NCBI GenBank assembly: GCA_028551475.1
Contig: CM052360.1
Coordinates: 3,522,501-3,586,500, forward strand
Origin: Casuarina equisetifolia
Lineage: Eukaryota > Streptophyta > Magnoliopsida > Fagales > Casuarinaceae
DNA: 64,000 bases
Direction: 5' to 3'
This document shows positions 1 through 11,517 of this stretch, piece after piece. The position numbers and the translations under genes are program-made. A model generated the notes under the pieces. It searched no databases, was not told the DNA's origin, and was given only the letters and a program-made list of their open reading frames with translations. Positions within the stretch are counted from its first letter, which is position 1. Each line of letters opens with the position of its first letter.

Positions 1-1860
1 TATAAACAAGTGCTAAATAGGTTTAATGCGATAACTTTAACACCATAAAAAATGAACAGCACACAGTTTTAAAATTTAAGGTAACCAAATAGTGATCAAC
101 ACCTAAAGATGCCACTCAAAAAGACGAATATCCAATTTATATTCGCATTTTGATGCATAACAAGGGATTGGAGAACTCATCCCAAAAAAGGATGTCTTAT
201 CGAGAGGAGTATAAGGAAGCTTCAAAATATCTCTTTGGCAGCCCAATGTGGGACTCATCCCACATCATCCTCCCTCCCCCAAAACTTTAACCCTCGAGCT
301 GAAGGGTCTCACTAAAGTAAAGAACCTAATTGGCCCTAAAAATCAAGAACTCGGCGGTCAGAAGCGGAAACCCACACCCTTATAAGGAGCCATGCTTGGT
401 TCTTTTGCCCCCGTGTGGGACTGCGCATTGCTAAGTCCTTTCATTCCCTTGCAGACACGTCCGAACTTTTGCTGGTGTAAGCTTGGCTCGAGACAGGGAT
501 TGGGTAGCCCAACCAGTTTAAAGGGTCCGTGGCTCTGTTACCATAAAAAAGTGAAGAACTCAATTAGCCTGTGAAAATCGAAAACTCAACAATCAAAGGG
601 GGGAAACTCGCACCCTTATAAGGAACAGTGCTCGGTTCCCTTGCCCCAGCGTGGGACTGTGCATTGCTACAGTTCTTTTACTCACAAGGGGTGTGAGAGG
701 GGGACATCATATTCTTATAGGTCTTAAAATATCTCCTTAGTTGCATAATGTGAGACAAGTCCTACGTCAAGATCTATATCGCTCAAATCAATCAAAAACA
801 TTAATTAAAGAGCATATTTATTGAAAGCAAATTCAAAGAAGAAAACATAGGCAGAGATAAAGAGATGGAATGGAAAGGAAACCAGAATCAGACAACGTGC
901 GCAAGACAAAGTGAAGACGTAGAGTTCTAAGCATGAATGTGAGTGCGTTACTCAACATGAAATGTGCCACTTTTCTTTTTTCCTTTTTCTTTTCATTCGA
1001 TAAACAGAAAACATAAGACTTCAGACATGTGGTTCCAGCGCTGTGAGCCGACCTGTTTCGGGGGTAGTCACTGCTCAAGTGCCATATCAAATCTGTGCCA
1101 GGTCAAGAGTATGGAACTCACACATAACTCTCTTGGGGGTACCCTCTAAATATCTGGCTTTACTTGGTAATCGCTTAGTGTGTTGAACGAGACTGCCGAA
1201 GCAAGAGAGAAGCAAGGTTGTTGTTACGGTAACGCAGCTGGGTAGAAAGAGCAGGTACTGAAATCGATCTACCTATTCTATTTGATCTGCTTTTGTCAAT
1301 CTAATTGAAAATCAAGAAATACCCAACTTTCTTACCAAGTGGGAACTTCGTCACTCATAGCAAACTCGTAAACCAAGATTTGATCGTGTCTCTAATTACC
1401 AGACTACGCTGCTTTTTATGCTGGAGTTGAAGTTGAAGCCACAGAGATCAAAATTGCAGGCGATATGGGTAATCTTTTAGCAATCCAACATGGATTCTTC
1501 GTATTTTATCTTTGAATTATCAAAGGTGAAATTTTTGAAGCAGAAGCTAAGAGATAATGTCAGTCAACCGAGGCATCAAGTCAATTATCAACCTCCAAGT
1601 TAACCTTGGGAAAGTTCGGGGTACCATATCAATTTAGGATCGTGGACATAATGACGCACAATTATTGAAGCCACCACCACTCCTCATAGCATATGCATAG
1701 AGGTAGAGACAGCATTATATAGGCCAAATTGTTATAACAATAATTATAAGAAAACTTCTATCAGCTCAAGGTAACGAAGAATCCATGCCTTGAAATGTAA
1801 ATATATTTTTAAAGAATCCTCAAAAACGGAGAAAAATAAGATGTCTCTTCTCATATGCTC
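1..1860. other. Intergenic, no gene recognised; 3' flank of START gene
   Basis: No coding region could be supported on either strand; open stretches are short and unrelated to known proteins. The left part (about 180-780) is built from diverged repeat copies described separately. The right part (about 1750-1860) should hold the 3' UTR of the START-domain gene, which is transcribed leftwards and stops at 1861. Confidence 0.6.
285..675. repeat. Degenerate direct repeat, about 220-bp spacing
   Basis: Two diverged copies run about 285-443 and 508-675. Shared landmarks are cacccttataagga followed by a gtgggactg.gcattgct block near 376-430 and 614-668. A third related block (aaatatct.. then aatgtg.gac) occurs near 225-260 and 727-760. 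The layout looks like remnants of a non-coding plant repeat; no terminal repeats or coding domains identify its class. Confidence 0.5.
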
Positions 1861-4800
1861 TTATTTCCGAGCAATTCTCTGCCCTGCTCCGAGTAACAAT
1901 GCTTTCCCGATCACACCTGTGTGAAGTCCACAAACCAGAGCCACAGTTCCACCGATAGCTAACCATTTCCAATCGATGCCATGACCTTTTGTTCTACCTC
2001 TGCAGAGAGCTTGGCGTCTCTCCTCTTCACCGGAAACCGGCTCTAGTGTGTCAATGCTTCCACCCGAAGAAATCTTTGTGGTGATTCTTGCCAATGAAGC
2101 ACATCTAGACAAAGAAGCATCCGAATTCCTTGCGTTCTGGTATGCTCTCAACCCGGAGTGCATCTTCTTGAGAGCTCCCCACAATCCATGACGGACTCCC
2201 AGCTTCGCAACATCTTTGGGAATTCCCATGTCTTCATAGTGTACAAGGATAACCTCACATGCTGAAAACTGCCCATCTCGTTTTTGAGATTCCACTGCAC
2301 AGATTTCCCAAATTCAGCAAATGAAGCAGCAACACCACTAAGTTGTCACCTAAATTCACTCACCACATGGTTTTCAAAACCAATTAAAGAGCTAACACTT
2401 CTTACCGGGCCTGATAATCCAACTCGAGAAATATAGCTCAACACGTCGAGGCTTGTCACGCTTGGGCAAAGCTGGATATGGCACCGCCTGCAACATTGTA
2501 GCCCAAACATTAAGACATGTCCATATTCTAAAACATATTAGGTATCACATGTAATAGTACCAAAAGTATTCTCTAGGATTAAATATACAAAACCATAAAA
2601 GAAAAGTTACGACATGGAAACCACCAATGCAGTAAGAGGTAGAAGACTGAATTGACCACTGGAACAGACAAAATATCTTTAACATTTATAATCAAGTATA
2701 CTCTGCCTTAATTTTTGCTTGTCTATTGTTGTACAGACAGTATGACCATATGCGGTATTTTTATTGAGAAGCTTCAGAGACCTCTCCCGATACTGTTTCT
2801 TTTTCAACTGATTACATATTGGTTATATATCATGGTCAACTAATGAAAATACTAAATTTTTGCCTGCTCAAGCCAAAAAATGCAAATAAATAGTATTGGT
2901 AAATCTCCACAAAACTAAAGTCCCCTCATTAAAGAAGAGCAACAAGGTCACTTAAAAAAAAAACTATAATGCAATTTCTTATTAGGGTGAAGTAGCTCAC
3001 AAATTGGTTGACAAAGACAACTAGGTGTTTCATTTAGATTTATTTTCAGGTTGATTTCGAGTCCATATCAAACATAAGTGGAAATTAAGCATACTTTATA
3101 TGGCCCTGAAGATACCTTTTCTTAAGGACTTTATAAAGTTATTAGCTTATATTACATATCATAACCTACTACTGGTCCTTCACCCCAAAAAGGCATTTTG
3201 TTCTGCGCATGATTTGGTAGATAATTTGATTCCCTTAGCCATAACGAGGCAAAAAATGCAAGAACAGTAACAGCAACTTTTAGTTTCACAACATAAAAAC
3301 GTAGGAGTGGTTTTTGGAAGTTAGCTACTGGGGTTGTCATGACTCAGTTGTGCTTAGAGAGAGGAAACAAATACTGGACTTTGGAATTTTTTTTATTGGG
3401 AGTTTGGTGGGTCTGAGATAAGGAGAGAGGACCAGCAAAGAAGGAAGGAGGTACAGAAGAAAAAATGGAAGCCATGTGAGGAAGCTCAAATGGAGTGGTG
3501 TTTGTGTACAGGGTTGTGATAGTGCTGACAGATGCAATGCCATTGAGGCTTTCAATCCTCCTCCCCCACTTGCTGTGTCACTATCTTTATTACTTATAGG
3601 GAAATTCACACTTCATCATTTTGCAAACTTCCTCAAGAACTAATTTCGACATTTGCGCTCTTAGTTATTTCATGGATAAAATCAGACCAAAAGAAAGGCT
3701 CCTGTGCATGGCCCATGCATCCAAATCATGTAAAAAACGACAAAACACTCTCTAGTCTACTTTCTTTCCTTTTTTTTTTTTTTCATCTTTTATTTTGTGT
3801 CTCTTTTAGAAAAATGGAGACACTTCTTTGCCTGTTTTATTCTTCTCCTGCTTCCCCAATCATTTCAAAACCTTCAATCCATTCTCAAATATAGTCCTTT
3901 AATGATTCTCAAGTGCAAGCCAACTAAATTGCTTATGCTTTGGGAAACAAAGCCAAACAGAATCCATGGCCACCAAATTATTGCACATGGGCTATTACCG
4001 AAGCTTAAGTAACCCTCTTTGACCAAGTAGGAGACATTAATCTTGGTAAATAAGTTAAAGCAAAGGAGTCTTTTTGGCGAGGTCATGACTTTGACATGAC
4101 AAGCCCCTCATTTCATGAAAAGGGGAAAAACTGCTAAATTTCAACCAATAAACAACGAGTAACCAAACCATGGGTACAGAATCGTAGCATGAGTACATTA
4201 AAAAGAATAGTGAATTCAGCCGTCCTAGATTATCTCTGTTGCAGTGGGGAAGAGTGGAGGTGGGAAAAACATTTGTTTTAGGCAGAGAGAACTCTAAGGG
4301 CAAGAAAACTTCTGTGCTACACATTCATCAACTGTGCACGCCAAGTTCATGAACCTGAGAACATAGCTGACTGACTGAGTGTCTTTACTATGGGAACTGA
4401 TCTCAATATTGGTAGTAGTTTTATGGAGGTCTAGTTTGTTCTGATGTTTTGCCGGTATGTGCCTTGTGTGATGAACAATCTCCTAAGAAAGAAGTGGGAG
4501 ATAGCACATGGCTGTTTGAGGATATGTGCCAGAAGCACTCAGTGGTGTGTATCATGAGGGTAACATCAGTGCTGGACAGAGACTGGGATGCAACTGGTGT
4601 CTCATGAGCAGGTTACAACCTCTTAACACCTGGCAGCTCTCTATACCTGTCTTCTTCTTTTTCTTTGCTTAGAATAAATCTATTCTATCTCCCGCTTTCT
4701 TCATATGTCCATATCTTTGTAGCTAACTAATTTAGCCTGTTCGATTTGTGAGACAGTATTTAGAGAACAGGAAGAGAAAATGTTGGGACACCACAATAAC

Positions 4801-6220
4801 TTATGAGAGACTTTAGGGTAATTTCCTCATTCCATGTAAAGTAGAATGTTGTTGTATCTTTAGTCACCCACTAAGCTTAATTTCGTTATATCCCATGGGT
4901 TATGCACAAGTGCCACGAACTTGTAATATCTACCATTCAGTTTTGGTAGTGCTACATACCAATATTGATAGTTTTGAAGTGTTTGCAAAAGAAATGACAA
5001 TCCAACAGGGAAAGTATAATTTCTCATTGATTTTACTTTAATTTTCTTTTGATTGATTTTCAAAGAGACCCCGTGAACAACTAACCTCTGCCCAACCAAT
5101 AGGTGTTGGCATTGGCATGGTTTAAGGAAACTTGATGTGGTCGGTCAGTTTGGGGTCATTTCTCAAAACCCCAACAGTTTGGGTGTCAACTATGGAAACT
5201 AAAAGTAACAAGCTGAAAGAGTTGGAGCTAACCCATAAAAAAAGCAACAAGGTCAATTATACATACCACGTTAGAGTTTCTTGCTGACTCAAAGGGACAA
5301 CTAAGTCATCAATCAGATTTTTTTTTCTTTTTAGGTTTACTTCAAAATCTAGATAGAACATGATCAGAATTTTAGTGTACTTCAAATATCCTAGGAGAAG
5401 CATTTTGTTCATTACTGTCTATGCTAGTAAGTAACAGACCTATTTTTCTTTACCGTTAAATTATGACTGGTCCCTTGACCCAAAGAAGACTTTGATCTGC
5501 TGACCATTTGGGATCTCAGAGATATCCATAAAATTATTTTTCTTTACCATAAAATTATGAGTGGTTCCTTCCCTTTTATGTTTTGTTAATATTTCACATA
5601 AAAGACCAAGAGATTCAACCCAATCCTTGAGGTCATAAAAGCTACAAGGCCCTGTTCCTCAAAAAGTTAAGGAATAGAGAGAAAGATTACTGTTCAAACA
5701 TAAGTAAGCCAGCGCTGCAACCTATACCTTGGTCACGCAATAATACTTCTTCCCTGCCTCCCATATCCTTCGACCAATGATATATTCCCGATCACTGCAG
5801 AAAAAAGGGAACTGCAAACACAAGGGGCACAAACTGAAATACTGACACAACATTGCTTGAACCAAAACAAGGTATTACAAAACCAGGATATTTGAAATAC
5901 AAACCTTTTTAATCCAGTGAACAATCATTGTCCCGGTATCTGGACATTCCTCCAATATTTTAAAGTGGACAAGCATTGGATCCCATTTAGGTCGAAACTC
6001 ATCATCCCAGAAGAAATCTCTTACCACCTCTGGAGTTGCATCCTCAAAGACAGTTCTACTACGGTAAACTGTTGGACCTGCCTGATAACAAATCAGAGTC
6101 AGACAGACATATGATACAGTCAGAACAAAAAAGAATAGGAAAGACACCAAAAATATGGATAGAATTACAATTCAGCAGCACATGGCCAGCAATCAAATAA
6201 TGTAATGCCAAAAAAAGAAA

Positions 6221-6268
<48 letters not shown>

Positions 6269-8525
6269 GAGAAGATCTGAATGGAGGTCAAAGTTGTAAT
6301 CTACCTCTGGATCATGGCGCCAAGCTTGGTATGACATGCTAGGAGTAGATCTCCCCATCATACTTTGCCATTCCATCTCTCCATCATTCCCTTCAAGAAG
6401 ATGCAATAGGTGTTCTATATCATTCTCTGTGACAATGTCCTGCACTCTCCCCTCAGCTTTTGTGGCCGGACTGCAGAAAAGTTAAGATAACATAAGCATT
6501 TAACCCTTAAATGAGAAATGATTTTACTCCAAAACCTACTACCAGGTTTTGATTATAATAGCATTTTCTTGAAGCAATAATAGAATAGTTATAGAACTTT
6601 GTGGAACCACCAAAAATATTATAGCAACACAGAAAACAGGAGGTAATAACTAAGGAAGGGGAAGCACATAAATAATTTAGTAGATAGTCATTATGGCCAC
6701 AAAAGCATCTGCTCTTGACAGGTTGCTAATCTATATCAAATTGCCCAATTTTTATGGCTAAATTCATTAGGTGATACTTTCATCCGTTGACCAAAGTTGC
6801 TTATTTGAACTCAAGCACAAAAAAGCTATAGCAATGTCAACCGTTGTCTACATGATCATATGATATTCCAGAAAAACGACAAAATCAAAACTCTTTAAAA
6901 GGTGCACGATTGATGAAAATTGCTCATAAAATTCAATCTTGTATTTTTCTGTACATAAGTTTCTAAAAACAAAAAGTCTAAATAGAATCAATCTCCAATC
7001 ATTACATTGAATTCAACATCTACAAGGCATAGCCACTTGCTGCACTAACCAAAATATAGAAAGCAACACATTCTACAGTTTGCAATTTAGCTAACATCCA
7101 GTTTCTAGGGGAGAAAAAAAAAAGCACATATCATTGACTCATTTATCAACCAGTGGCATACCAATAAAGAACAAAAACATCAACCATCTATTCATACTCC
7201 TATTAAGCAAAAATAATTCTAAATCTATTTGAAATCCCAGACAATCATATCAACAAAATTTTATTTAATTTTCTGGCCAAATTGCTCCAAGAAGGATCGC
7301 GTTCCCCTCTCTCCAGTTCCTAATGTCACATGGGATAAAAAACACACTATGATTGACTTAGAGTAGCATGCTCTCAGATGGAAAAATGGCATCCCAGAAC
7401 CTAACCTCATGCCGAACTATTACCATTCAATCTGAGACATTCCATATAGACCTTCCAAGGCATCGAGCTGGTCTCTTGTTCAATACTATCACTGGATTAG
7501 AAGTTAAGTACCCACCATTTAACTTAGATCTCGATGAACCCTTTAGTTAGGGAGGTTACATCCCTAACTTTCGCAGGACAAAAGGCACTCCCAGCATTCC
7601 TTCTACGGACTCCTATAGACATACATTCAATGAATTTCCTACAGTCTTTCGTTAGCTATCTTCAAAAGTATGAAATCCACTTAAATCATTTCCACTACTC
7701 TCACAAAAATAAAATAACCCAACTTTTACGTCCTCTTTATATCAAACAAACCGTTGTCCTCATCTCATATCATGAACACAAGGCACAACTTTAGAAAGTG
7801 GTCTGCCCGAGATGCATTAACTAAAAATCCCAATTCGCTAGTATAAAACTGAAAGTTTCCAACTCCCAGTTAACATATAGCACATCAATTTCGTTCCTTT
7901 TTTTATTTTTTTGGCGCGCAGGGGCCCGGGGGGAGGGGGGGGTGGGGGTTAAGGAGGAGAAACCAACGCTTTAAGCTAGCAGGTTATACCGTGGCAACCC
8001 TCTACCACTTATTGGATCAAAAGTAACTGCATTCGCGCCGACCATCATAACCCATTAAAGAGATTAACTGAGTTCTCTCTATTTGTCAAATAACCAGCCA
8101 AAAATCAAGACCAATCGAAAATAATTATATTTTACAGAGACAAAACACTTTATGAGCACTCACCCAGTATTATGGCTCTTGCCTTCTGCGGAAATCTCCG
8201 ATGTGGCCGTCGCCGGCGATGCCTTGCTTCGGCGTTTAAAATTGGACCAAACGGTGCGACAGACGGAGAAGGCAGAGAGGGCAGTGAACGCGAGCCAGAG
8301 GCGCCGGGCACCGAAGCCCGGCGGAGCGGTCCAGGCGAACCGGAGCTTGGAGCGAATGCCGAGGAAGACAAGGCCCGTCCACCGGGGCCGCCAAGACCAC
8401 CCGATCAAAAGCCCAATCATCACCGCGACCCATATGGGGACTGCGCAAAGCAATATGTCGACAAATGTTTCAGCGATCGAAGGCCGCTTCAAGAATTCCA
8501 CCACGTCAAAGAACGGCTCCTCCAT
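1861..8525 (-). CDS. START-domain (PCTP-like) membrane protein, six exons
   Basis: Exons on the minus strand: 8525-8164, 6470-6305, 6081-5905, 5811-5728, 2487-2406, 2294-1861. They join in phase to 434 codons plus stop, all with GT..AG introns. The N-terminus (MEEPFFDVVEFLKRP) is followed by a hydrophobic segment at about residues 22-43 (VDILLCAVPIWVAVMIGLLIG). A START/Bet v1-like lipid-binding fold spans about residues 175-345, including the blocks FFWDDEFRPKWDPM, FPFFCSDREYIIGRRIWE and VHYEDMGIPKDVAKLGVRHG. A second hydrophobic stretch lies near the C-terminus (WLAIGGTVALVCGLHTG). This matches the plant START proteins of the At3g13062/At1g55960 type, which have membrane anchors and an unknown ligand. 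Intron 5 is 3.2 kb and intron 1 is 1.7 kb; neither shows a nested gene. Only the lipid-transfer role is inferred from family. Confidence 0.9.
6211..6273. repeat. (GAAA)n microsatellite in intron 2 of START gene
   Basis: About 12 uninterrupted GAAA units flanked by A-rich sequence. On the transcribed (minus) strand this reads as TTTC repeats, giving a long pyrimidine tract just upstream of the exon 3 acceptor at 6082-6083. Confidence 0.95.
7913..7950. other. G-run stretch in intron 1 of START gene
   Basis: A run of guanines interrupted by single bases (ggcccgggggg, then gggggggg, then ggggg) lies in otherwise AT-rich intron sequence. It contains several runs of four or more G, so it could form a G-quadruplex on the plus strand; on the transcribed strand it is a C-run. 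Confidence 0.6.
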
Positions 8526-10280
8526 TTTCCCGGAAAATCAACGAGAAAATAAGGCCCAACCTATAAGGATCATCGATAAGAGGAAGCTTTGGAGGTTGGG
8601 CGACTCGTTTGGACGGCATGTACAGACACGTGGAAGTTATGTCACCGTCGATGCCGGTAGATGGCGCTTGGCGAATTGTTTCGCTGGGACGTTGAATCGC
8701 ACGCGATTGCAGAGGTGCGTGGCGGTTTGAATTAAAGAGCAGCTGACAAGTCTCTGTTAGAGGATAAAGATTTTAATATCTTTTAGATTTTTGTTTTAAC
8801 GGAGATGCTTCTCTGCAAAGATATTCTGTTAATGTCAGTTTAAAGCGGCTTCCGAAGATATATATATTATTTTATTATTACTGGACAAGAAAGTCCAATA
8901 TTAAAAAGAAAGACAATAATTATGTGTTTTATAAATCTTTGACAATCTCCCGTTGTTAACGTGCCCTTTTGGAAAGAAATGGGTCTAAACCTTATGTTTT
9001 AGGTCAATCTTATAAATGAAAAGATTTTTGTCATAAAAAGAAAAAAAAAAACCTCATAGCCGCCTAACTCACTAATTCGATGATAAATTAACATGAACTC
9101 TAACTATAAGATCTAGAGTTCGACGTTTTGTATATATAAGTTAACTTGTGTGTTATAATATTAACTAATAGTAATGTACCTTATAACAAATATGTAATCT
9201 AGTAATTAGTTATTGGCATTAATCATCCCGTACATCCAATCTTGTATGTTGCGTGACTCGTGATAGTGTGTTTTTCATTAAAATGGATCTTACTGTTGAC
9301 AGGCCGATGGAGGGGAAGAGTTGGATCCGAAACTTAGATATGATAACTACATATGAAGCCCACTTTCCAATCCGAGATTATGGCAATAGATTTGCTTCAA
9401 ATCTAGGCTTTTCATCAAACCCAGTACTATTTGCACTTTACTGGTGCAAGCAGAATTCCAGGAAACGTGAGAAACACTGCAGGAGGAATTGAATTATTCG
9501 ACACATAGTCGAGGAATCTGTAACGTGCTGCTAGTAGAGAGTAGTGTATGCTCAAAGAGACTTCATCCGCAATCTCCCCAGATGCTCACTGGGGCATTGA
9601 TTACACAACTTTTCCTTTGCAGGAACAGCCAGAATACGAGTAAAATGCACAAAGGGGGAGAGGTGGGGAGCTTCTCTACTAAAACAACTTTGTGTGTTCC
9701 AAAAGTTGGTGTTTGTGATGGCCAACTAAATCTCTCTTTCACTCTTTTAAATGGACTTTTTCCCATGTATTTTCAATTTGCTGTTGAATGCTTTATAGAA
9801 TTTACAAATGGTCAAGTCACGAAAAGAGTACCTAAAATTATTTGGGAAGGAATTCCAAATAGCTTTATCGAGCGCAGGAATTACTTTTTTGTCACACATA
9901 CTCAAGATGTCTCTCCTCTCTTTTGACCCCTTATGGGATCTCTCTACCAAATGTTGCGAGTCATCGCATCTGAGAATCCAAAATGGTGTCATTTCTTATG
10001 ATTGTACGAACACTTGATGGATTGCAAAAATCAATGAAAAGGCTAAAGCAAGATTGCTCGAGCTACGCTTAGATATGATCTGCATTTCATGTATATGCTG
10101 TTCCAGGAGAGCCCTGTATCTTTTGCTGCTGCATAGTGGGATCTCCTCTGAACCAGCTGTGGTGGTGCTAAGGGGGGGATGAACTCGGTGATTTTTTTTA
10201 ATATTTAATTGTCATTTTTTGACATTTTATCCAAATTGTGAAGTCATGTCATGGAGCAATCACATGCACTAATGATGCCA
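8526..10280. other. Intergenic, no gene recognised
   Basis: This holds the promoter and 5' UTR side of the leftward START gene (8526 to about 8800) and then AT-rich sequence. Several open stretches of up to 145 codons occur around 9250-10020, but their products resemble no family and show no domain, so I do not call them. Confidence 0.5.
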
Positions 10281-11326
10281 TTTACAAATCAAAGAACAGT
10301 AAATACACGACTTCCATGTCAAGTTCATCTGGATCGAACCAAAACACTACGTAGTATGTGAACAGTGGAACATGGCGTACGAAGATCTGTCTAGAACGAC
10401 CTGACAACACTGGGAAGGATCTGATCCACATGGTCTTAAAGAGTGTGGAACGGGGTAAGAGATTAAGGAGATGGTGAAAAGGGTGTACGTTCAAAGCTCG
10501 ACTTTGATGAGCTCTCGCAGAGGAAATCTCTCCTCTCATGCAACACATAAAGCCAAAGCTCCTGAGGTTATATTCTTTGCAACTCTCTGCAAGCAAAGGC
10601 AAGTGGCAAAAATTCAAACAGAAGAAAGATAAAAACACAACCTTTTTTAGCTGTTTTTTTCCCTTTTCAGTTCAATTTTCACGCTAACCCCAAGGCTAGT
10701 TTCAACGGATTTGGTAAGATCACGGGATGTGGAGACTTCTGGGGGAGTAGTTGAAACCAAACTCCAGTAAAATATGATTTTCCAATGGTTTATTTAGTGG
10801 TTCCCTGACCTTTTCAAAGGGTTGAATCAGTGAAGCGGGAGCAACTAACATCTGCAAAGTGCTTGTCTGCTGTCTGCACAAGTTTCCCTAGTTTGCTTCT
10901 CATTAACAAATCTTGCAAACCTACAAAGAATGAAACTCACCATTAAATCCTAAGTTCCATGTCAAGCTCTTTCTTCTGATCTAGGAGAAAATGGCATTGT
11001 CAAGGGCAATAATCGATTTGCTTCAAACCCAACATGAGCGATTCCGATTGAAAGATAGGTACGGTAAATATAATTTTGAAGAGAACACATTGCCAATTCT
11101 AGGCATCAGCAATTGAAGAAGACTGTTCCGTGAATCTCCATACATAAAAGTATAGTGCAACAGCTTGCCTCCCTCCCTGGCTTGACATTTCCATTAAAGA
11201 AAAAGAAGAGACGCATAGTATGCACGAACATAGGAGTAAAAGAAATCAGAACTCACATGGTGATCCTTGAGAGTTGGCCTTCTATGAATCATGCATGAGA
11301 GCGGAATGTAGGCAGAGGTATTGAGG
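10281..11326 (-). other. Likely 3' part of MIR166 primary transcript
   Basis: The stretch lies downstream of the MIR166 hairpin on the same strand and holds no recognised protein gene. A 118-codon open stretch (10638-10282, minus) has no domain or repeat support. Plant primary microRNA transcripts often run several hundred bases past the hairpin, so part of this is probably transcribed; no polyadenylation point is evident. Confidence 0.35.
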
Positions 11327-11420
11327 AGTTGGGGGGAATGAAGCCTGGTCCGAGATCATTTCATTGGATGCTCTGGGCTTCTGAGAAATGGTCTCGAACC
11401 AGACAGCATTCCCCTCAACT
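11327..11420 (-). ncRNA. MIR166: miR166 precursor hairpin
   Basis: Read on the minus strand, bases 11353-11333 match canonical miR166 exactly (UCGGACCAGG followed by CUUCAUUCCCC). The partner strand 11412-11392 begins GGAAUGCUGUCUGGUUCG and pairs with it, leaving 2-base 3' overhangs as expected of a Dicer-like 1 duplex. The stem extends below the duplex by AGUUG pairing with CAACU and above it by CAUUUC pairing with GAAAUG, so the foldback is about 94 bases with the mature RNA on the 3' arm, as in all MIR166 genes. miR166 guides cleavage of class III HD-ZIP mRNAs (REVOLUTA/PHABULOSA type) and so sets leaf polarity and meristem identity. Which family member (a-g) this is cannot be told. Confidence 0.97.
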
Positions 11421-11429
11421 ATTCCATGG

Positions 11430-11431
11430 AA

Positions 11432-11463
<32 letters not shown>
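11430..11463. repeat. (GA)n microsatellite in MIR166 5' leader
   Basis: A GAAA/GA run on the plus strand lies immediately upstream (minus sense) of the MIR166 foldback. It would be a CU-rich tract in the primary transcript between the TATA box and the hairpin. Confidence 0.9.
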
Positions 11464-11464
<1 letters not shown>

Positions 11465-11509
11465 AGACTGTTATATTTTGATTTGGCCATGCGTAGTCTT
11501 TCATGGACC

Positions 11510-11517
11510 TTTATATA
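11510..11517 (-). promoter_or_regulatory. TATA box of the MIR166 transcript
   Basis: The minus strand reads CACGTATATAAAGG, with TATATAAA at 11517-11510. It is the best TATA element upstream of the hairpin and predicts a start near 11480, about 60-70 bases before the foldback. An ACGT core lies directly upstream. Confidence 0.65.

Noticed and set aside
8152..8730. Plus-strand open frames opposite START exon 1
   Set aside because: They are shadows of the GC-rich first exon, whose minus-strand product matches a known family.
9253..10017. Several open frames of 79-145 codons on both strands
   Set aside because: They overlap each other, match no family and show no splice or codon pattern typical of the neighbouring genes.
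10282..10638. 118-codon minus-strand open frame downstream of MIR166
   Set aside because: No recognisable domain. Plant primary microRNA transcripts often hold chance open frames.
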